DNA of 64,000 bases from Salvelinus alpinus (GCF_045679555.1 NC_092087.1:22344925-22408924), one strand, 5' to 3'; shown: positions 1 to 12,015, numbered from the stretch's first letter. Notes: generated by a model not told the origin, from the letters alone. A program made the numbers and translations.

Positions 1-76
1 AGGTGATCGATCCATAACGGATTACTCTATAGAGTTTCGCACTCTTGCTGCCTCCAGTGACTGGAACGAGCCGGCG

Positions 77-427
77 TTGCTCGCTCGTTTTCTGGAGGGA
101 CTCCACGCTGAGGTTAAGGATGAGATTCTCTCCCGGGAGGTTCCTTCCAGCGTGGACTCTTTGATTGCACTCGCCATCCGCATAGAACGACGGGTAGATC
201 TTCGTCACCGAGCTCGTGGAAGAGAGCTCGCGTTAACGGTGTTTCCCCTCTCCGCTTCTCAACCATCTCCTCCCACCGGCTCAGAGACTGAGCCCATGCA
301 GCTGGGAGGTATTCGCATCTCGACTAAGGAGAGGGAACGGAGAATCACCAACCGCCTTTGCCTCTATTGCGGTTCTGCTGGACATTTTGTCATGTCATGT
401 CCAGTAAAAGCCAGAGCTCATCAGTAA
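77..427 (+). CDS. Gag C-terminal part of gypsy element, with zinc knuckle
   Basis: This is the C-terminal end of a retrotransposon Gag. Residues near the end form a CX2CX4HX4C zinc knuckle ([14 protein letters not shown]), the nucleic-acid-binding motif of Gag nucleocapsid domains. The reading frame is already open before the methionine at 77, so that codon is probably internal and the true start lies outside the window. The frame overlaps the start of the pol frame (358) by about 70 bp, as is common for gag-pol junctions read by frameshifting. It belongs to the retrotransposon and is not a host gene. Confidence 0.8.
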   Translation: MLARFLEGLHAEVKDEILSREVPSSVDSLIALAIRIERRVDLRHRARGRELALTVFPLSASQPSPPTGSETEPMQLGGIRISTKERERRITNRLCLYCGSAGHFVMSCPVKARAHQ

Positions 428-2715
428 GCGGAGGGCTACTGGTGAGCGCTACTACTCAAGTCTCTCCATCAAGATCCTGTACTACCTTGTCGGTCCATCT
501 ACGCTGGACCGGTTCGGCTGCTTCCTGCAGTGCCTCGATAGACTCTGGGGCTGAGGGTTGTTTTATGGACGAAGCATGGGCTCGGAAACATGAGATTCCT
601 CTCAGACAGTTAGGGAAGCCCACGCCCATGTTCGCCTTAGATGGTAGTCTTCTCCCCAGTATCAGATGTGAGACACTACCTTTAACCCTCACAGTATCTG
701 GTAACCACAGTGAGACCATTTCCTTTTTGATTTTTCGTTCACCTTTTACACCTGTTGTTTTGGGTCATCCCTGGCTAGTATGTCATAATCCTTCTATTAA
801 TTGGTCTAGTAATTCTATCCTATCCTGGAACGTTTCTTGTCATGTGAAGTGTTTAATGTCTGCTATTCCTCCTGTTTCTTCTGTCCCCTCTACTCAGGAG
901 GAACCTGGTGATTTGACAGGAGTGCCGGAGGAATATCATGATCTGCGCACGGTCTTCAGTCGGTCCAGAGCCAACTCTCTTCCTCCTCACCGGTCGTATG
1001 ATTGTTGTATTGATCTCCTTCCGGGGACCACTCCCCCTCGGGGTAGACTATACTCTCTGTCGGCTCCCGAACGTAAGGCTCTCGAGGATTATCTGTCTGT
1101 TTCTCTCGACGCCGGTACCGTGGTGCCTTCTTCCTCTCCCGCCGGAGCGGGGTTTTTCTTTGTTAAGAAGAAGGACGGTACTCTGCGCCCCTGCGTGGAT
1201 TATCGAGGGCTGAATGACATAACGGTTAAGAATCGTTATCCGCTTCCCCTTATGTCGTCAGCCTTCGAGATTCTGCAGGGAGCCAGGTTCTTTACTAAGT
1301 TGGACCTTCGCAACGCTTACCATCTCGTGCGCATCAGAGAGGGGGACGAGTGGAAAACGGCGTTTAACACTCCGTTAGGGCATTTTGAATACCGGGTTCT
1401 GCCGTTCGGTCTCGCTAATGCTCCAGCTGTCTTTCAGGCATTAGTTAATGATGTACTGAGAGACATGCTGAACATCTTTGTTTTCGTTTACCTTGACGAT
1501 ATCCTGATTTTTTCACCGTCTCTCGAGATTCATGTTCAGCACGTTCGACGTGTACTCCAGCGCCTTTTAGAGAATTGTCTCTACGTGAAGGCTGAGAAGT
1601 GCGCCTTTCATGTCTCCTCTGTCACATTTCTCGGTTCTGTTATTTCCGCTGAAGGCATTCAGATGGATCCCGCTAAGGTCCAGGCTGTCAGCGATTGGCC
1701 CGTCCCTAAGTCACGTGTCGAGTTGCAGCGCTTTCTCGGTTTCGCTAATTTCTATCGGCGTTTCATTCGTAATTTCGGTCAAGTGGCTGTCCCTCTCACA
1801 GCTCTGACTTCTGTCAAGACTTGCTTTAAGTGGTCCGGTTCCGCCCAGGGAGCTTTTGATCTCCTCAAGAAGCGTTTTACATCCGCCCCTATCCTTGTTA
1901 CTCCTGACGTCTCTAAACAATTCATTGTCGAGGTTGACGCTTCAGAGGTGGGCGTGGGAGCCATTCTGTCCCAGCGCTTCCATTCTGACGATAAGGTCCA
2001 TCCTTGCGCTTACTTTTCTCATCGCCTGTCGCCATCGGAACGCAACTATGATGTGGGTAACCGCGAACTGCTCGCCATCCGCTTAGCCATAGGCGAATGG
2101 CGACAGTGGTTGGAGGGGGCGACCGTCCCTTTTGTCGTTTGGACTGACCATAAGAACCTTGAGTACATCCGTTCTGCCAAACGACTTAATGCACGTCAAG
2201 CTCGTTGGGCGTTGTTTTTCGCTCGTTTCGAGTTCGTGATTTCCTATCGCCCGGGAAATAAGAACACCAAGCCTGATGCCTTATCCCGTCTCTTTAGTTC
2301 TTCTGTGGCTTCTACCGACCCCGAGGGGATTCTCCCTGAAGGGCGTGTTGTCGGGTTGACGGTCTGGGGAATTGAGAGACAGGTTAAGCAAGCACTCACT
2401 CACACTGCGTCGCCGCGCGCTTGTCCTAGTAACCTTCTGTTCGTTCCTGTCTCTACTCGTCTGGCTGTTCTTCAGTGGGCTCACTCTGCCAAGTTAGCTG
2501 GCCACCCCGGCGTTCGGGGTACGCTTGCTTCTATTCGCCAGCGGTTTTGGTGGCCTACTCAGGAGCGGGACACGCGCCGTTTCGTCGTCTCCTCCTGCCG
2601 GTCGTCTCAGACCGCTTCCCATTCCTTCTCGACCATGGTCTCACATCGCCTTAGACTTTATTACCGGTCTGCCTTCGTCTGCGGGGAAGACTGTGATTCT
2701 TACGGTTATCGATAG
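358..2715 (+). pseudogene. gypsy Pol: protease, reverse transcriptase, RNase H, start of integrase
   Basis: The frame encodes the protease (DSG triad near residue 62), then a reverse transcriptase with a [16 protein letters not shown] block, a YLDD active site near residue 378 and the [12 protein letters not shown] block. RNase H follows ([14 protein letters not shown] and DALSRL). The integrase zinc finger begins ([17 protein letters not shown]), but the frame departs from homology after RRFVVSS at about 2590. The Cys-Cys half of the HHCC finger is missing and the homologous sequence continues in another frame (2525-3601). I read this as a short frame-disrupting deletion. The last about 40 residues of this frame are out-of-frame translation. 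Confidence 0.9.
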
Positions 2716-3490
2716 GTTCTCTAAGGCGGCACATTTCATTCCCCTCGCTAAGCTTCCTTCCGCTAAGGAGACGGCACAGATCATCATTGAGAATGTGTTC
2801 AGAATTCATGGCCTCCCGTTAGACGCCGTTTCAGACAGAGGCCCGCAATTCACGTCACAGTTTTGGAGGGAGTTCTGTCGGTTGATTGGTGCTTCCGTCA
2901 GTCTCTCTTCCGGGTTTCATCCCCAGTCTAACGGTCAAGCAGAAAGGGCCAATCAGTCGATTGGTCGCATATTACGCAGCCTTTCGTTTCGAAACCCTGC
3001 GTCTTGGGCTGAACAGCTCCCCTGGGCTGAGTACGCTCACAACTCGCTTCCTTCGTCTGCTACCGGGCTATCTCCGTTTCAGAGTAGTCTTGGGTACCAG
3101 CCTCCTCTGTTCTCGTCCCAGCTCGCCGAGTCCAGCGTTCCCTCCGCTCAGGCTTTTGTCCAACGTTGTGAGCGCACCTGGAGGAGGGTCAGGTCTGCAC
3201 TTTGCCGTTACAGGGCGCAGACTGTGAGAGCCGCCAATAAACGTAGGATTAAGAGTCCTAGGTATTGTCGCGGTCAGAGAGTGTGGCTTTCCACTCGTAA
3301 CCTTCCCCTTACGACAGCTTCTCGCAAGTTGACTCCGCGGTTCATTGGTCCGTTCCGTGTCTCTCAGGTCGTCAATCCTGTCGCTGTGCGACTGCTTCTT
3401 CCGCGACATCTTCGTCGCGTCCACCCTGTCTTCCATGTCTCCTGTGTCAAGCCTTTTCTTCGCGCCCCCGTTCGTCTTCCCTCCCCCCCC
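2590..3490 (+). pseudogene. gypsy integrase core and GPY/F module, shifted frame
   Basis: Continuation of Pol in a second frame. The catalytic core motifs are ALDFITGLP (first Asp), SDRGPQFTS (second Asp) and [12 protein letters not shown] (Glu), a DDE integrase set. The C-terminal GPY/F-type segment (RFIGPFRV, then HPVFHVS) follows. The open frame runs from 2525 to 3601. Its first about 20 residues and everything after the C homopolymer at 3482-3495 are out of register with the family. Integrase would insert the retrotransposon cDNA into chromatin. Confidence 0.88.
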
Positions 3491-3710
3491 CCCCGTCCTT
3501 GTCGAGGGCGCACCTATTTACAAGGTACGGAAGATCATGGACATGCGTTCTCGGGGACGTGGTCACCAGTACTTAGTGGATTGGGAGGGTTACGGTCCTG
3601 AGGAGAGGAGTTGGGTTCCATCTCGGGACGTGCTGGACCGTTCGTTGATTGATGATTTCCTTCGTTGCCGCCAGGGTTCCTCCTCGAGTGCGCCAGGAGG
3701 CGCTCGGTGA
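3490..3710 (+). pseudogene. gypsy integrase chromodomain, third frame
   Basis: The segment from YKVRKIMD through [17 protein letters not shown] is a chromodomain of the kind fused to the integrase C-terminus in chromoviruses, where it directs integration to chromatin with particular histone marks. It is in the frame that opens at 3345 and ends at the TGA at 3708. A length change in the poly-C run at 3482-3495 explains why it is out of frame with the integrase core. It ends just before the polypurine tract and 3' LTR. Confidence 0.85.
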
Positions 3711-3722
3711 GTGGGGGGGTAC

Positions 3723-4279
3723 TGTCATGTTTTGTCTTTGATCATCATGTCTTGTCCCTGTGCTTCCCTCTGCTGGTCTTATTAGGTTCTTTCCCTCTTT
3801 CTATCCCTCTCTCTCCCCCTCCCTCTCTCCCTCTCTCGCTCTCTCTCTCTATCGTTCCGTTCCTGCTCCCAGCTGTTTCTCATTCTCCTAACGACCTCAT
3901 TTACTCTTTCACACCTGTCCCCTATTTTGCCCTCTGATTAGAGTCCCTATTTCTCCCTCTGTTTTCCGCTTCTGTCCTTGTCGGATTCTTGTTTGATGTT
4001 TGCTGTTCTGTGTCCTTGTTCCGCCCTGTCGTGTTTTTGCCTTCTTCAGATGCTGCGTGTGAGCAGGTGTCTATGTCAGCTACGGCCTGTGCCTTCCTGA
4101 AGCGACCTGCAGTCTGTGGTCGCGTCTCCAGTCGTTCCTCTCTACTGACGAGAGGATTTCAGTTTCCTGTTTTGGATTTACCTTTGATAATATCCAGGAG
4201 AATCATTGTTTGTTTAATACTGGAATAAAGACTCTGTTTCTATTACGTCGCTTTTGGGTCCTCATTCACCAGCATAACA
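3723..4279 (+). repeat. 3' LTR of the gypsy element
   Basis: The LTR begins TGTCATG directly after a purine-rich run and ends CATAACA, giving TG...CA termini over 557 bp. It carries a CT-rich microsatellite (about 3797-3852) and a polyadenylation signal AATAAA at 4224-4229. Tc1 terminal sequence follows immediately, which fixes the right boundary. Confidence 0.85.
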
Positions 4280-4371
4280 GGAATTTTTACTGGGATTAAA
4301 TGTCAGGAATTGTGAAAAACTGAGTTTAAATATATTTGGCTAAGGTGTATGTAAACCTCTGACTTCAACTG
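4280..4371 (+). mobile_element. Right end of a Sleeping-Beauty-type Tc1, interrupted by the gypsy element
   Basis: The last about 30 bp are the reverse complement of the terminal repeat that also bounds the element at 14494-17186, ending CAACTG followed by TA. Only the end remains here. The rest is expected to the left of the gypsy element, beyond the window. Confidence 0.8.
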
Positions 4372-4373
4372 TA

Positions 4374-5400
4374 TATCCTAACTTCACTTTGTCGGGCAAA
4401 GGCTCAACTTCAAAACTCAAAAGAGCAATGACTCTTCTGTTTCCCCACTCTCGCCACCCTGTCTGCGTCGTATCAAATGAAGAGCATCACATACACCGGG
4501 AATCTTTCCCCTCAGCTGGTCAACTTTTATATTTACTGCTACCCCAGTTATTTCTCCTTTCATTGGTGCCCTTTTCTTGAAAACTAAACAATTCACTTAT
4601 CTTGCCATTCGTTTTACTCTGAGAGCATTCTCCCTGCAACCAACAGAAACACAAACAATTATCACTAGACCACTTCTGGTTACCCTCACCGATTCCACAT
4701 TACCCAACTCTTTTTTCACCCACCGTGAAACCAGAAATGGATCAGCCAAGAGGCAAGAGTCCACGTTTTCCATTAACTTCACTCCTACTGTCAGACTCAG
4801 CTTTTTCCTGATCCTCGGTGCATACCTCTGTCTCGGTGCATAACTTCACCACACCTACCACCTCCGATACTTCACCCTCATTCACTTCCATTTCTCCTCC
4901 TGTCTTCAGCTCCCTCTGCTTACACTTTCTACCATTCTTCTTTAACAAACCATCTCCCTTTTCCCACCATTTTTATCCGACTCAAGCTCACCCTCTTCTT
5001 CCCTCTCTCAGACCTCCTCTCCCTCTCTTTTTCCCTCCATTCCTTCTCGGTTTTCCAAGAACACGTCTCCTTATGATAATACTGCACTACTCCTGACAAC
5101 CATCTTGTTCTTGCTTTCTCTAGGGACTCCATTTCCGCCGAGGCGTCCCTCGCCGATAAACAACTACAGGACAATACTTTATCCTTTATTAAAATATAAC
5201 CCGCCTCGTTGCTTCGCTCCGCCAGCAAACTTTCTCAAAACATTTTTCATCAGCTGACTGCGATCTTTAGAGGGAGGGAGGACAGAGTTGGGTTCATCGC
5301 ACCTCCTTTCTCGCTACCTCGGTGTTGCCTCTCACTCAGAACAGGGTTGCTTACTCAACCTTTAACCTTTATTTTCTCCTTTTACTGAAGGTGCTTCAAC
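4374..5400 (-). pseudogene. Degenerate LINE ORF1 fragment (Nimb/I-like), minus strand
   Basis: The + strand of 4377-4580 aligns by eye with 13932-14130, which encodes a recognisable LINE ORF1 on the minus strand. No long frame survives; several short minus-strand frames (4742-4948, 4929-5228) probably derive from the same ORF. The left part was split by Tc1 insertion at the TA at 4372. The right limit, near the fall in GC content at about 5400, is uncertain. Assignment to a Nimb/I-type LINE rests on the better copy at 13639-14284. Confidence 0.55.
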
Positions 5401-8400
5401 AGGCACTCCCACAATCTCATTAATTAACACATTAGCTAATTAACAGGTGCGTCACCATAATTAAAGGTCTAATTCTGGCATGCCAGAATTCTTGGAACTT
5501 ACGTTGTAAAGGCTTAATTTGTGCTAATTACATGATACATTGATTTGATTAAGGTATCAAGGCTTGATTGTTTAGCACTTGGCTTGAGAAGGTTTACTGA
5601 CCTCTTGAGAAGGTACATTTATACTTTAAAGAGCAAGGGCAAAAACTGAATAACAGGATATAAAAATTTTACTGAGTAATTTCTTACAGAATATATATGA
5701 AATCTTAAAAAAACATATCCCAAAAATAAATTGCTTCTCAGAAAAAATATAATCTCAGAAAAATTCTACAATGTATATGTAGTGAACTCATGTCAAATTA
5801 AGAATGATGAAATTGTATTGATTTTAGGCAACCAAAGCTTATCAAAGTTTGGATAAAAAAGCTTAATCTGTGGAAAATATTAACAATTAACATGAGATGC
5901 ATTTCACTTTCTAATTATAATAACTAAATATATCTGTTTTGTTCACTGAAAGTCAGGAAGTCATATGGCTAACATGTTTAATCAGGCTCTACACCCCCAG
6001 TAGCTTGACTTTCTGCTTAGATGTTCTTTTCTTTGACCTCTTTTGCGTCTAATTTAAATTGTCCACACTGCTGAATCTGTGTGATTTATGACCACTAGGG
6101 GAAGTTACTCAACAAGCATTTTGGGCTTTCCCCCTCCCTCTTGCACATACTGTTGTTTTTTCTAATTGTGCACAAACTGTCTTTCTATTTGAGAAAATAA
6201 ATCAATTAATAAGACTGTCCTTTTGAAGTCTATTAGCGTACCTTGCTGTTATCTTAATTTGTTAATTGGCTAAGTAGTTAATTGGTTAATTACTCTCCTC
6301 CTTAGCACATCACACAGCCTTCTCTCACACGTAGGCTACACATGCTCAAAGAAACGCTAGTTTTCTTTACCTGTAGTTCTGGAACAACCATGAGCTCATA
6401 AATGTTTTAATATCAGATCTGCACATATAACTGACATTTGTTGTTCAAATATCCTATTAACGTCTTTTAAAAATGTTAGTTGCACGTGCATATCTATTTG
6501 GCCAATATTGAGTAGCCTGACAGAGGAATTTTGTTTAACACCTAACTTTTTTTTTTTTGTTGCTTGTGTTTTGCTGCATTATAAATTCCAAATGGCATAT
6601 TGTGAAAGTAATGTACTTTAATATTTGTGTGTAACCGCTTAGTTCCTTGGTAGGTCAATATAATTAGCCATTCCCTCCCTACCGCCCCATTCACCTCATT
6701 CCCTCTCCTGCCTTCTTTGTCTTAATCCTTGGGACTTTCGACTTGTGTGACCTGTAGTAATCGCTTTAGCTGCTCAGCTCTTTCCAGAAACATGCCTAAG
6801 GCTCTTAACAGGGATAGTGGGAAGCTGCTAAGTGGGATACCTAGGGTGAGGATGCCTCACCTTGTGTAACAGTCCTGTCTGTGCTGCATTCCCATTCGGA
6901 AGGAGGCACACATACATATTTTAATGTTCATTTGTTTGACGAATAGCTTATAATAATCAATAGTAACAACATGATGTGAAGATGGTAAAGGTTAGAAGGG
7001 TTACATGCTTGTCGTATTCGAAAATACAGGTGAAAGTGCTGGGTGGTTCATACATCACACATAGGAGCTGTCTGTGTGCTATAGGGTTCAGGTAGGTCTA
7101 CAATGTTGGAAACCTTATCAAATATATTATGAAGAAAATATGTACATATGATGAGAAGTAAACCTACAATATTTACTCGCTGTTCCCGACAAACTATCAG
7201 CTATCACTGCTAAGCTTATCCAGTCCAACTGATCTTCTTCCGTCACTAAATCCATTGCAATCCACAACCTGTCTGTGCATAACACAAATCATCCAATTAA
7301 AACATCTATTCTCCAGCTAAGACTAACCTCCATTACTGTAAAACATGCTTGATGCATGTTCCAAGTCAGATGCCTGATCATCTGGACGTCACATAATGTT
7401 CTGTCATCATGATATGTTTGACATATTAAAACTAAATCAAATGACTGGTATCAGACAGGTTCACTTCTCTTTTTATTGAGATTGGAAGTAATGTTTTACA
7501 AATAATTTTATAATGCAAAGTAATGCTGGTAATTTCCATGTGAAACATATCTGAACACATCTGAACACCAACATGTGATATTCAAAGGAGCATATTCAAT
7601 TGGGTGTCAAATGAAAGCTAAGAGTTGATATGTTTTGGGGAAAAAAACACAAAAATGTTCCATGTATAAAATTAAGCATCTGGTCAAACAGATGGAAAAC
7701 GGGTCTTAGAAAAATCTTACAGAAAAAGTCTTAAAAGGTATTAGAAATACACCAAAACACAATAATACTGAAGTAAAGACCCCTGCCAACTAATATCAAC
7801 ACTTAGTTTTGGAGAAATGATTTGACTTCTATAAGTTTAAGAAACATTGCCTTGTGCCTTGTAATTCTGTTACTAAAAACACACATATCTTAAAGGTATT
7901 TTTGAATTTCTCTCTCCCATGAGGGAGGATAATGAAATTTCACAGAGGTAACAAGTAAAGGTAGACCTGCCAATTATATTTTTTTTCTGGTATCATTTTT
8001 GGTTTATGTATTACAAAGTTCTGTTAGCAAATCAGTTACAGAATTACCTAAAAATCACTAACGGATTTACTGCAATTGAAATGGCAACAATGGGAAATCA
8101 TAGTAGTCACAAACCACAGTTGGGTCACCTGCTACTGTCCTCTCTTCCACTTGGATACTGTTATGTTCAGTTCATAACTGTTTTCCTTCTCTTTCTGTCG
8201 TCTGGTGGTCAAATTGAGAGTGTGAAAACAGTCTGGACAATCCATCCCTCCCTCTGCGTATTTCCAGTTAATGTTACCTCTCCCTGCTCTTACTGACACC
8301 TACCCATGAGCTCCCTGTCTTTCCATTTACTGTAACCAGCATCCACACCCACTGAGCACCGACTGACACCGGATGTCCATGGACGTTGAAAAGTAGTCCA

Positions 8401-8655
8401 AATTTGGTGAGTCTGCCCTGGCCTTGATTTCAACATCCACAGACTTTGTTTTTCAGGCCGGTCTGGACGGGCCCTGATTTCAACATCCACAGACATTGTT
8501 TTTTGGGTCAGTCCAGACCGGCCTTAATTTGGCACTAATATAGAATTCCATGATAGGTGACCGGACCAAATCTGAACCAATCATAGACGTCTATGTTACA
8601 CAAGTTTGGACAGCACAGTACAATACAATGAAGCACTGTATAGTAGAGTACATTA
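5401..8655. other. AT-rich intergenic stretch with no recognised gene
   Basis: I see no coding segment with family resemblance. Two imperfect direct copies of about 50 bp lie at 8430-8510 (shared core TGATTTCAACATCCACAGAC). The rest is AT-rich with short poly-T runs and no recognisable transposon ends. Confidence 0.5.
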
Positions 8656-8880
8656 GGGCTCCCGAGTGGCGCAGCGGTCTAAGGCACTGCATCTCAGTGC
8701 CAGAGGAGTCACTACAGACCCTAGTGCGATCCCGGGCTGTATCACAACCGGCAGTGATTGCGAGTCCCATAGGGCGGCGCACAATTGGCCCAGCGTCGTT
8801 AGGGGTGGTTTTGGCCGGGGAAGGCCGTCATTGTAGAACATGAATTTGTTCTTAACTGACGCCTAGTTAAATAAAGGTTA
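8656..8880 (+). repeat. tRNA-derived SINE
   Basis: The head has a Pol III A-box-like TGGCGCAGCGG and a degraded B box. The body includes the CATAGGGCGGCGCACAATTG block and the tail ends TTAAATAAAGGTTA. The same head occurs at 46959 and, reversed, at 55222. It splits a low-complexity TACTGTACTC-like tract that resumes at about 8910. Confidence 0.85.
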
Positions 8881-8904
8881 AATATTATTTACATTTTTAA
8901 AAAT

Positions 8905-9010
8905 AATTATTATGTACTCTACTTTACTGTACAATAATGTACTGAACTCTACTCTACTGTGATGTACTGTACTCTATTGTGCTCGACTGTGCTGTACTGT
9001 GATGTCAAAA
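8905..9010 (+). repeat. Degenerate short tandem repeat (TACTGTACTCTAC-like)
   Basis: Imperfect repetition of TACTGTACTCTAC and CTGTGATGTACTG motifs. Related sequence lies before the SINE at 8610-8655. Confidence 0.6.
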
Positions 9011-9121
9011 CTTGTGAAACAATCTATGATTGGTTCAGTTTTGGTCCGGACTAACCAAATTTGGTCTTGTTTGGGGGCAGAGTTCATTTGAATAATAGCC
9101 AGTGTGTAGAATACACAAAGA

Positions 9122-10578
9122 CAGTGCATTCGGAAAGTATTCAGACCCCTTCACTTTTTCCACATTTTGTTATGTTACAGCCGTATTCTAAAATGGATTA
9201 AATTGTTTTTTCCCCTTCATCAATCTACACAACAACCCATAATGACAAAGCACAAACATAAAATGTTTAAACTGAAATATCACATTTACACAAGTATTCA
9301 AACCCTTTACTCAGTACTTGTTGAAGCAACTTTGGCAGCAAACACAGCCTCGAATCTTCTTGGGTTTGACGTTACAAGCTTGGCACACCTGTATTTGGGG
9401 AGTTTCTCCCATTCTTCTCTGCAAATCCTCTCAATCTCTGTCAGGTTGGATTGGGAGCGTCGCTGCACAGCTATTTTCAGGTCTCTCCAGAGATGTTAGA
9501 TCGGGTTTAAGTCTGGGCTCTGGCTGGGCCACTCAAGGACATTCAGAGACTTGTCCTGAAGCCACTCCTGCGTTGTCCTGTTAGAAGGTGAACCTCGCCC
9601 CAATTTGAGGTCCTGAGCGCTCTGGAGCAGGTTTTCATCAAGGTTCTCTCTGTCCTCTGTTTCCTTTGATCCTGACTAGTCTTCTAGTCTCTGCCGCTGA
9701 AAACATCCCACAGCATGATGCTGCCACCACCACGCTTCACCGTAGGGATGGTCACAGGTTACCTTCACGCTTGGCATTCAGGCCAAAGAGTTCGATCTTG
9801 GTTTCATCATGGTCTGGGAGTCCTTTAGGTGTTTTTGGCAAACTCGAAGCGGGTTGCCATGTGCTTTTTACTGAGGAGTGGCTTCCGTCTGGCCACTCTA
9901 CCATAAAGGCCTGATCGATGGAGTGCTGCAGAGAGGGTTGTCCTTCTGGAAGGTTCTCCCATCTCCAGAGGAACTCTGGGGTTCTGTCAGAGTGACCATT
10001 GGGTTCTTGGGGTCCCCATTTACCAAGAGTCTTGGTGGTTCCAAACTTCTTCCATTTAAGAATGATGGAGGCCACTGTATTCTTGTGGACCTTCAATGCC
10101 GCAGACTTTTTTTTGGTACCCTTCCCCAGATCTGTGCCTCGACACAATCCTGTCTCAGAGCTCTACGGACAATTCCTTCGACCTCATAGCTTGGTTTTTG
10201 CTCTGACATGCTCTGTCAACTGTGGGACCTTATATAGACAGGTGTGTGCCTTTCCAAATCATGTCCAATCAATTGAATTTACCACAGGTGGAATCCAATC
10301 AAGTCCAATCAAGGATGATCAATAGAAACAGGATGCACCTGAGCTCAATTTCGAGTCTCATAGCAAAGGGTCTGAATACTTATGTAAATAAGGTATTTTT
10401 GATTTTAATTTGTAATATATTTGCAAACATTTCTAAAAACCTGTTTTCGCTTTGTCATTATGGGGTATTGTGTGTAGATTGATGAGGGAAAAATGAATTT
10501 AATCCATTTTAGAATAAGGCTGTAACGTAACAAAATGTGGAAGAAGTCAAGGGCTCTGAATACAATCCAAATGCACTG
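9122..10578 (-). mobile_element. Dead Tc1/mariner element
   Basis: Terminal inverted repeats begin CAGTGCATTC at 9122 and end in the reverse complement at 10578. They share the block containing CACATTTTGTTA and TACAGCC. A TA follows on the right; the left dinucleotide has mutated. The internal minus-strand sequence is transposase-like but broken, for example 9752-10147 with an HTH-type N-terminal part and [11 protein letters not shown] in the same frame. Length 1457 bp. Confidence 0.85.
9400..10200 (-). pseudogene. Tc1 transposase pseudogene
   Basis: The longest remaining frame (9752-10147, minus) has KNTVASIILKWKKFG, the paired-like DNA-binding region, and ends near [11 protein letters not shown], the first catalytic Asp region of Tc1 transposases. 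The central region is out of frame and the C-terminal catalytic part (+ strand around 9500-9750) is not open. No complete DDE domain can be read. Confidence 0.75.
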
Positions 10579-11198
10579 TATACAAAGGATGATGTTGCAT
10601 ATTTCTACCTTTGTGTACCTATTCAAGATACATCACTGTGAAAAGAATGACATTCATATCCATAATCATGCATTTCTTTGTAGTACAGGGACCATTGATG
10701 TAATTACATTACCGTAATTCTGTTACCAGGTGTAAATCCACTTCACTTACTGTAGTTCAATAACCAAAATAGATTTTTCAAACTCAAGGTATCATGTCAT
10801 AGATGACACCCCATTCTTTCTGCACACCTCTTTGAATCTTAATTCGGAGCAGTTATTTAACAGTTTCTGAAAAATGTGGTTGCATAAATAACTGAGGGAG
10901 ATTTTACCATCATTTCATCACCAAACTTTGCATCTCCACAGTTCTTCCAGTAAATGTGTTTTTGTGGTCATTTCTGTATAGATTTTTCAAAGTAGTCCTT
11001 GTGCGTAGAGTTGTATGTTTTCTTCAACTTTGACATTTTAAAGTGGAAAATCAGTCTCAGCCTAATTATGTTATTGTGGAATTGCCCTGCTACCTTTTCC
11101 ATTACTCATACCATAATATGCATTCTTAAAGATTGACATGCACATGTCAATGTCTGCGTATACTATGTACAAAATATATATAAGTAAGTGCAAATATA
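10579..11198. other. Non-coding, nothing recognised
   Basis: AT-rich sequence without open frames resembling known families and without clear terminal repeats. Confidence 0.4.
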
Positions 11199-11337
11199 CA
11201 TTGAGTGTACAAAACATTAAGAACACCTGCTCTTTCCATGACATAGACTGATCAGGTGAATCCAGGTGAAAGCTATGATCAATTATGCAACTCAATATTA
11301 GGAAGTTGTTCTTCATGTTTTATACACTCAGTGTATA
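11199..11337. mobile_element. Short Tc1-type MITE
   Basis: The left end ACATTGAGTGTACAAAACAT and the right end (ATGTTTTATACACTCAGTGT) are inverted copies about 30 bp long separated by about 80 bp. The interior has no coding capacity. This is the structure of an internally deleted Tc1-like element. Confidence 0.65.
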
Positions 11338-11881
11338 CACTCATCAAATGTATTTTGTTTCACATCTTAGATTACATGACAGAGGACGGCTAATGGTAAA
11401 ACAGTCAGATAAGTCAAATAAGAAAACAGTGTAACCAGAAATCCTGAGACAAAGAGGACCAGGTCAGGGAAGGATTTTAAACACTGAGGTGAAAACAGAG
11501 GAATTGAAGCCAGCCGTAGAGAGAGGAGGAGCATCTGCTTACTATAAAAAGGAAGAGTGCAAGTTGGTTAGCTGGCAGAAATGTTGCTCCATAATGTTCT
11601 CCGTTCCTTCATCTACATTATGTGAATGAATTTAACAGGAGAAAACAAATCACTGTTCTATACATTTCCCATAAAGGGCTGCACAGGCAATGTGAAAAGG
11701 TAGGCTCATTTGCACTGACCTCAAATTGCAATTGAGTGCAAAGCAAACATGGTTTAAGTAAATCATGCTGGATGCCTAACGGATTTGATTTCACATTTCA
11801 TAAATGTGGATGAAGGAACAGAGATGAGGAAAGAAAGCACTCTCAGTAGGCTTTCATACCAGAGACATTTTGATTACACTG

Positions 11882-12015
11882 CCCCCTGCCAACCTTTTGC
11901 TAGCACAACAGAAAATGCAGTTCTGTTCCACGGAGGAAAGCGCCCCCATTAGGCAGACTATTAGAATGTAAGCCTATGGCCCACTAAAGACCAAGAGCAA
12001 AAGGTTGGCAGGGGG
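11882..12015. repeat. 134-bp element with perfect 20-bp inverted ends
   Basis: 11882-11901 (CCCCCTGCCAACCTTTTGCT) and 11996-12015 are exact reverse complements, with 94 bp between them. No target-site duplication is evident. It may be a MITE or a foldback sequence. Confidence 0.6.

Larger units (their letters stand above)
1..4279 (+). mobile_element. Ty3/gypsy chromovirus LTR retrotransposon, 5'-truncated by the window edge
   Basis: Gag end, protease, reverse transcriptase, RNase H, integrase and chromodomain follow in Ty3/gypsy order, then a purine-rich run (3708-3720) and a 3' LTR. The 5' LTR and most of gag lie left of the window. The coding region uses three frames, with breaks near 2570-2600 and in a C homopolymer near 3482-3495, so this copy cannot make a continuous Pol. 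The element sits inside the right end of a Sleeping-Beauty-type Tc1 (4280-4371). The target-site duplication cannot be tested because the left flank is missing. Confidence 0.93.

Noticed and set aside
3989..4228. Small open frame in the gypsy LTR
   Set aside because: Lies wholly within the LTR with no similarity to a protein.
8006..8296. 96-codon frame with hydrophobic segments, considered as a small membrane protein
   Set aside because: No family resemblance, no splice context, AT-rich composition as surrounding DNA.
8656..8740. tRNA gene
   Set aside because: Degraded B box, no cloverleaf I could complete, and the same sequence is a dispersed SINE head.
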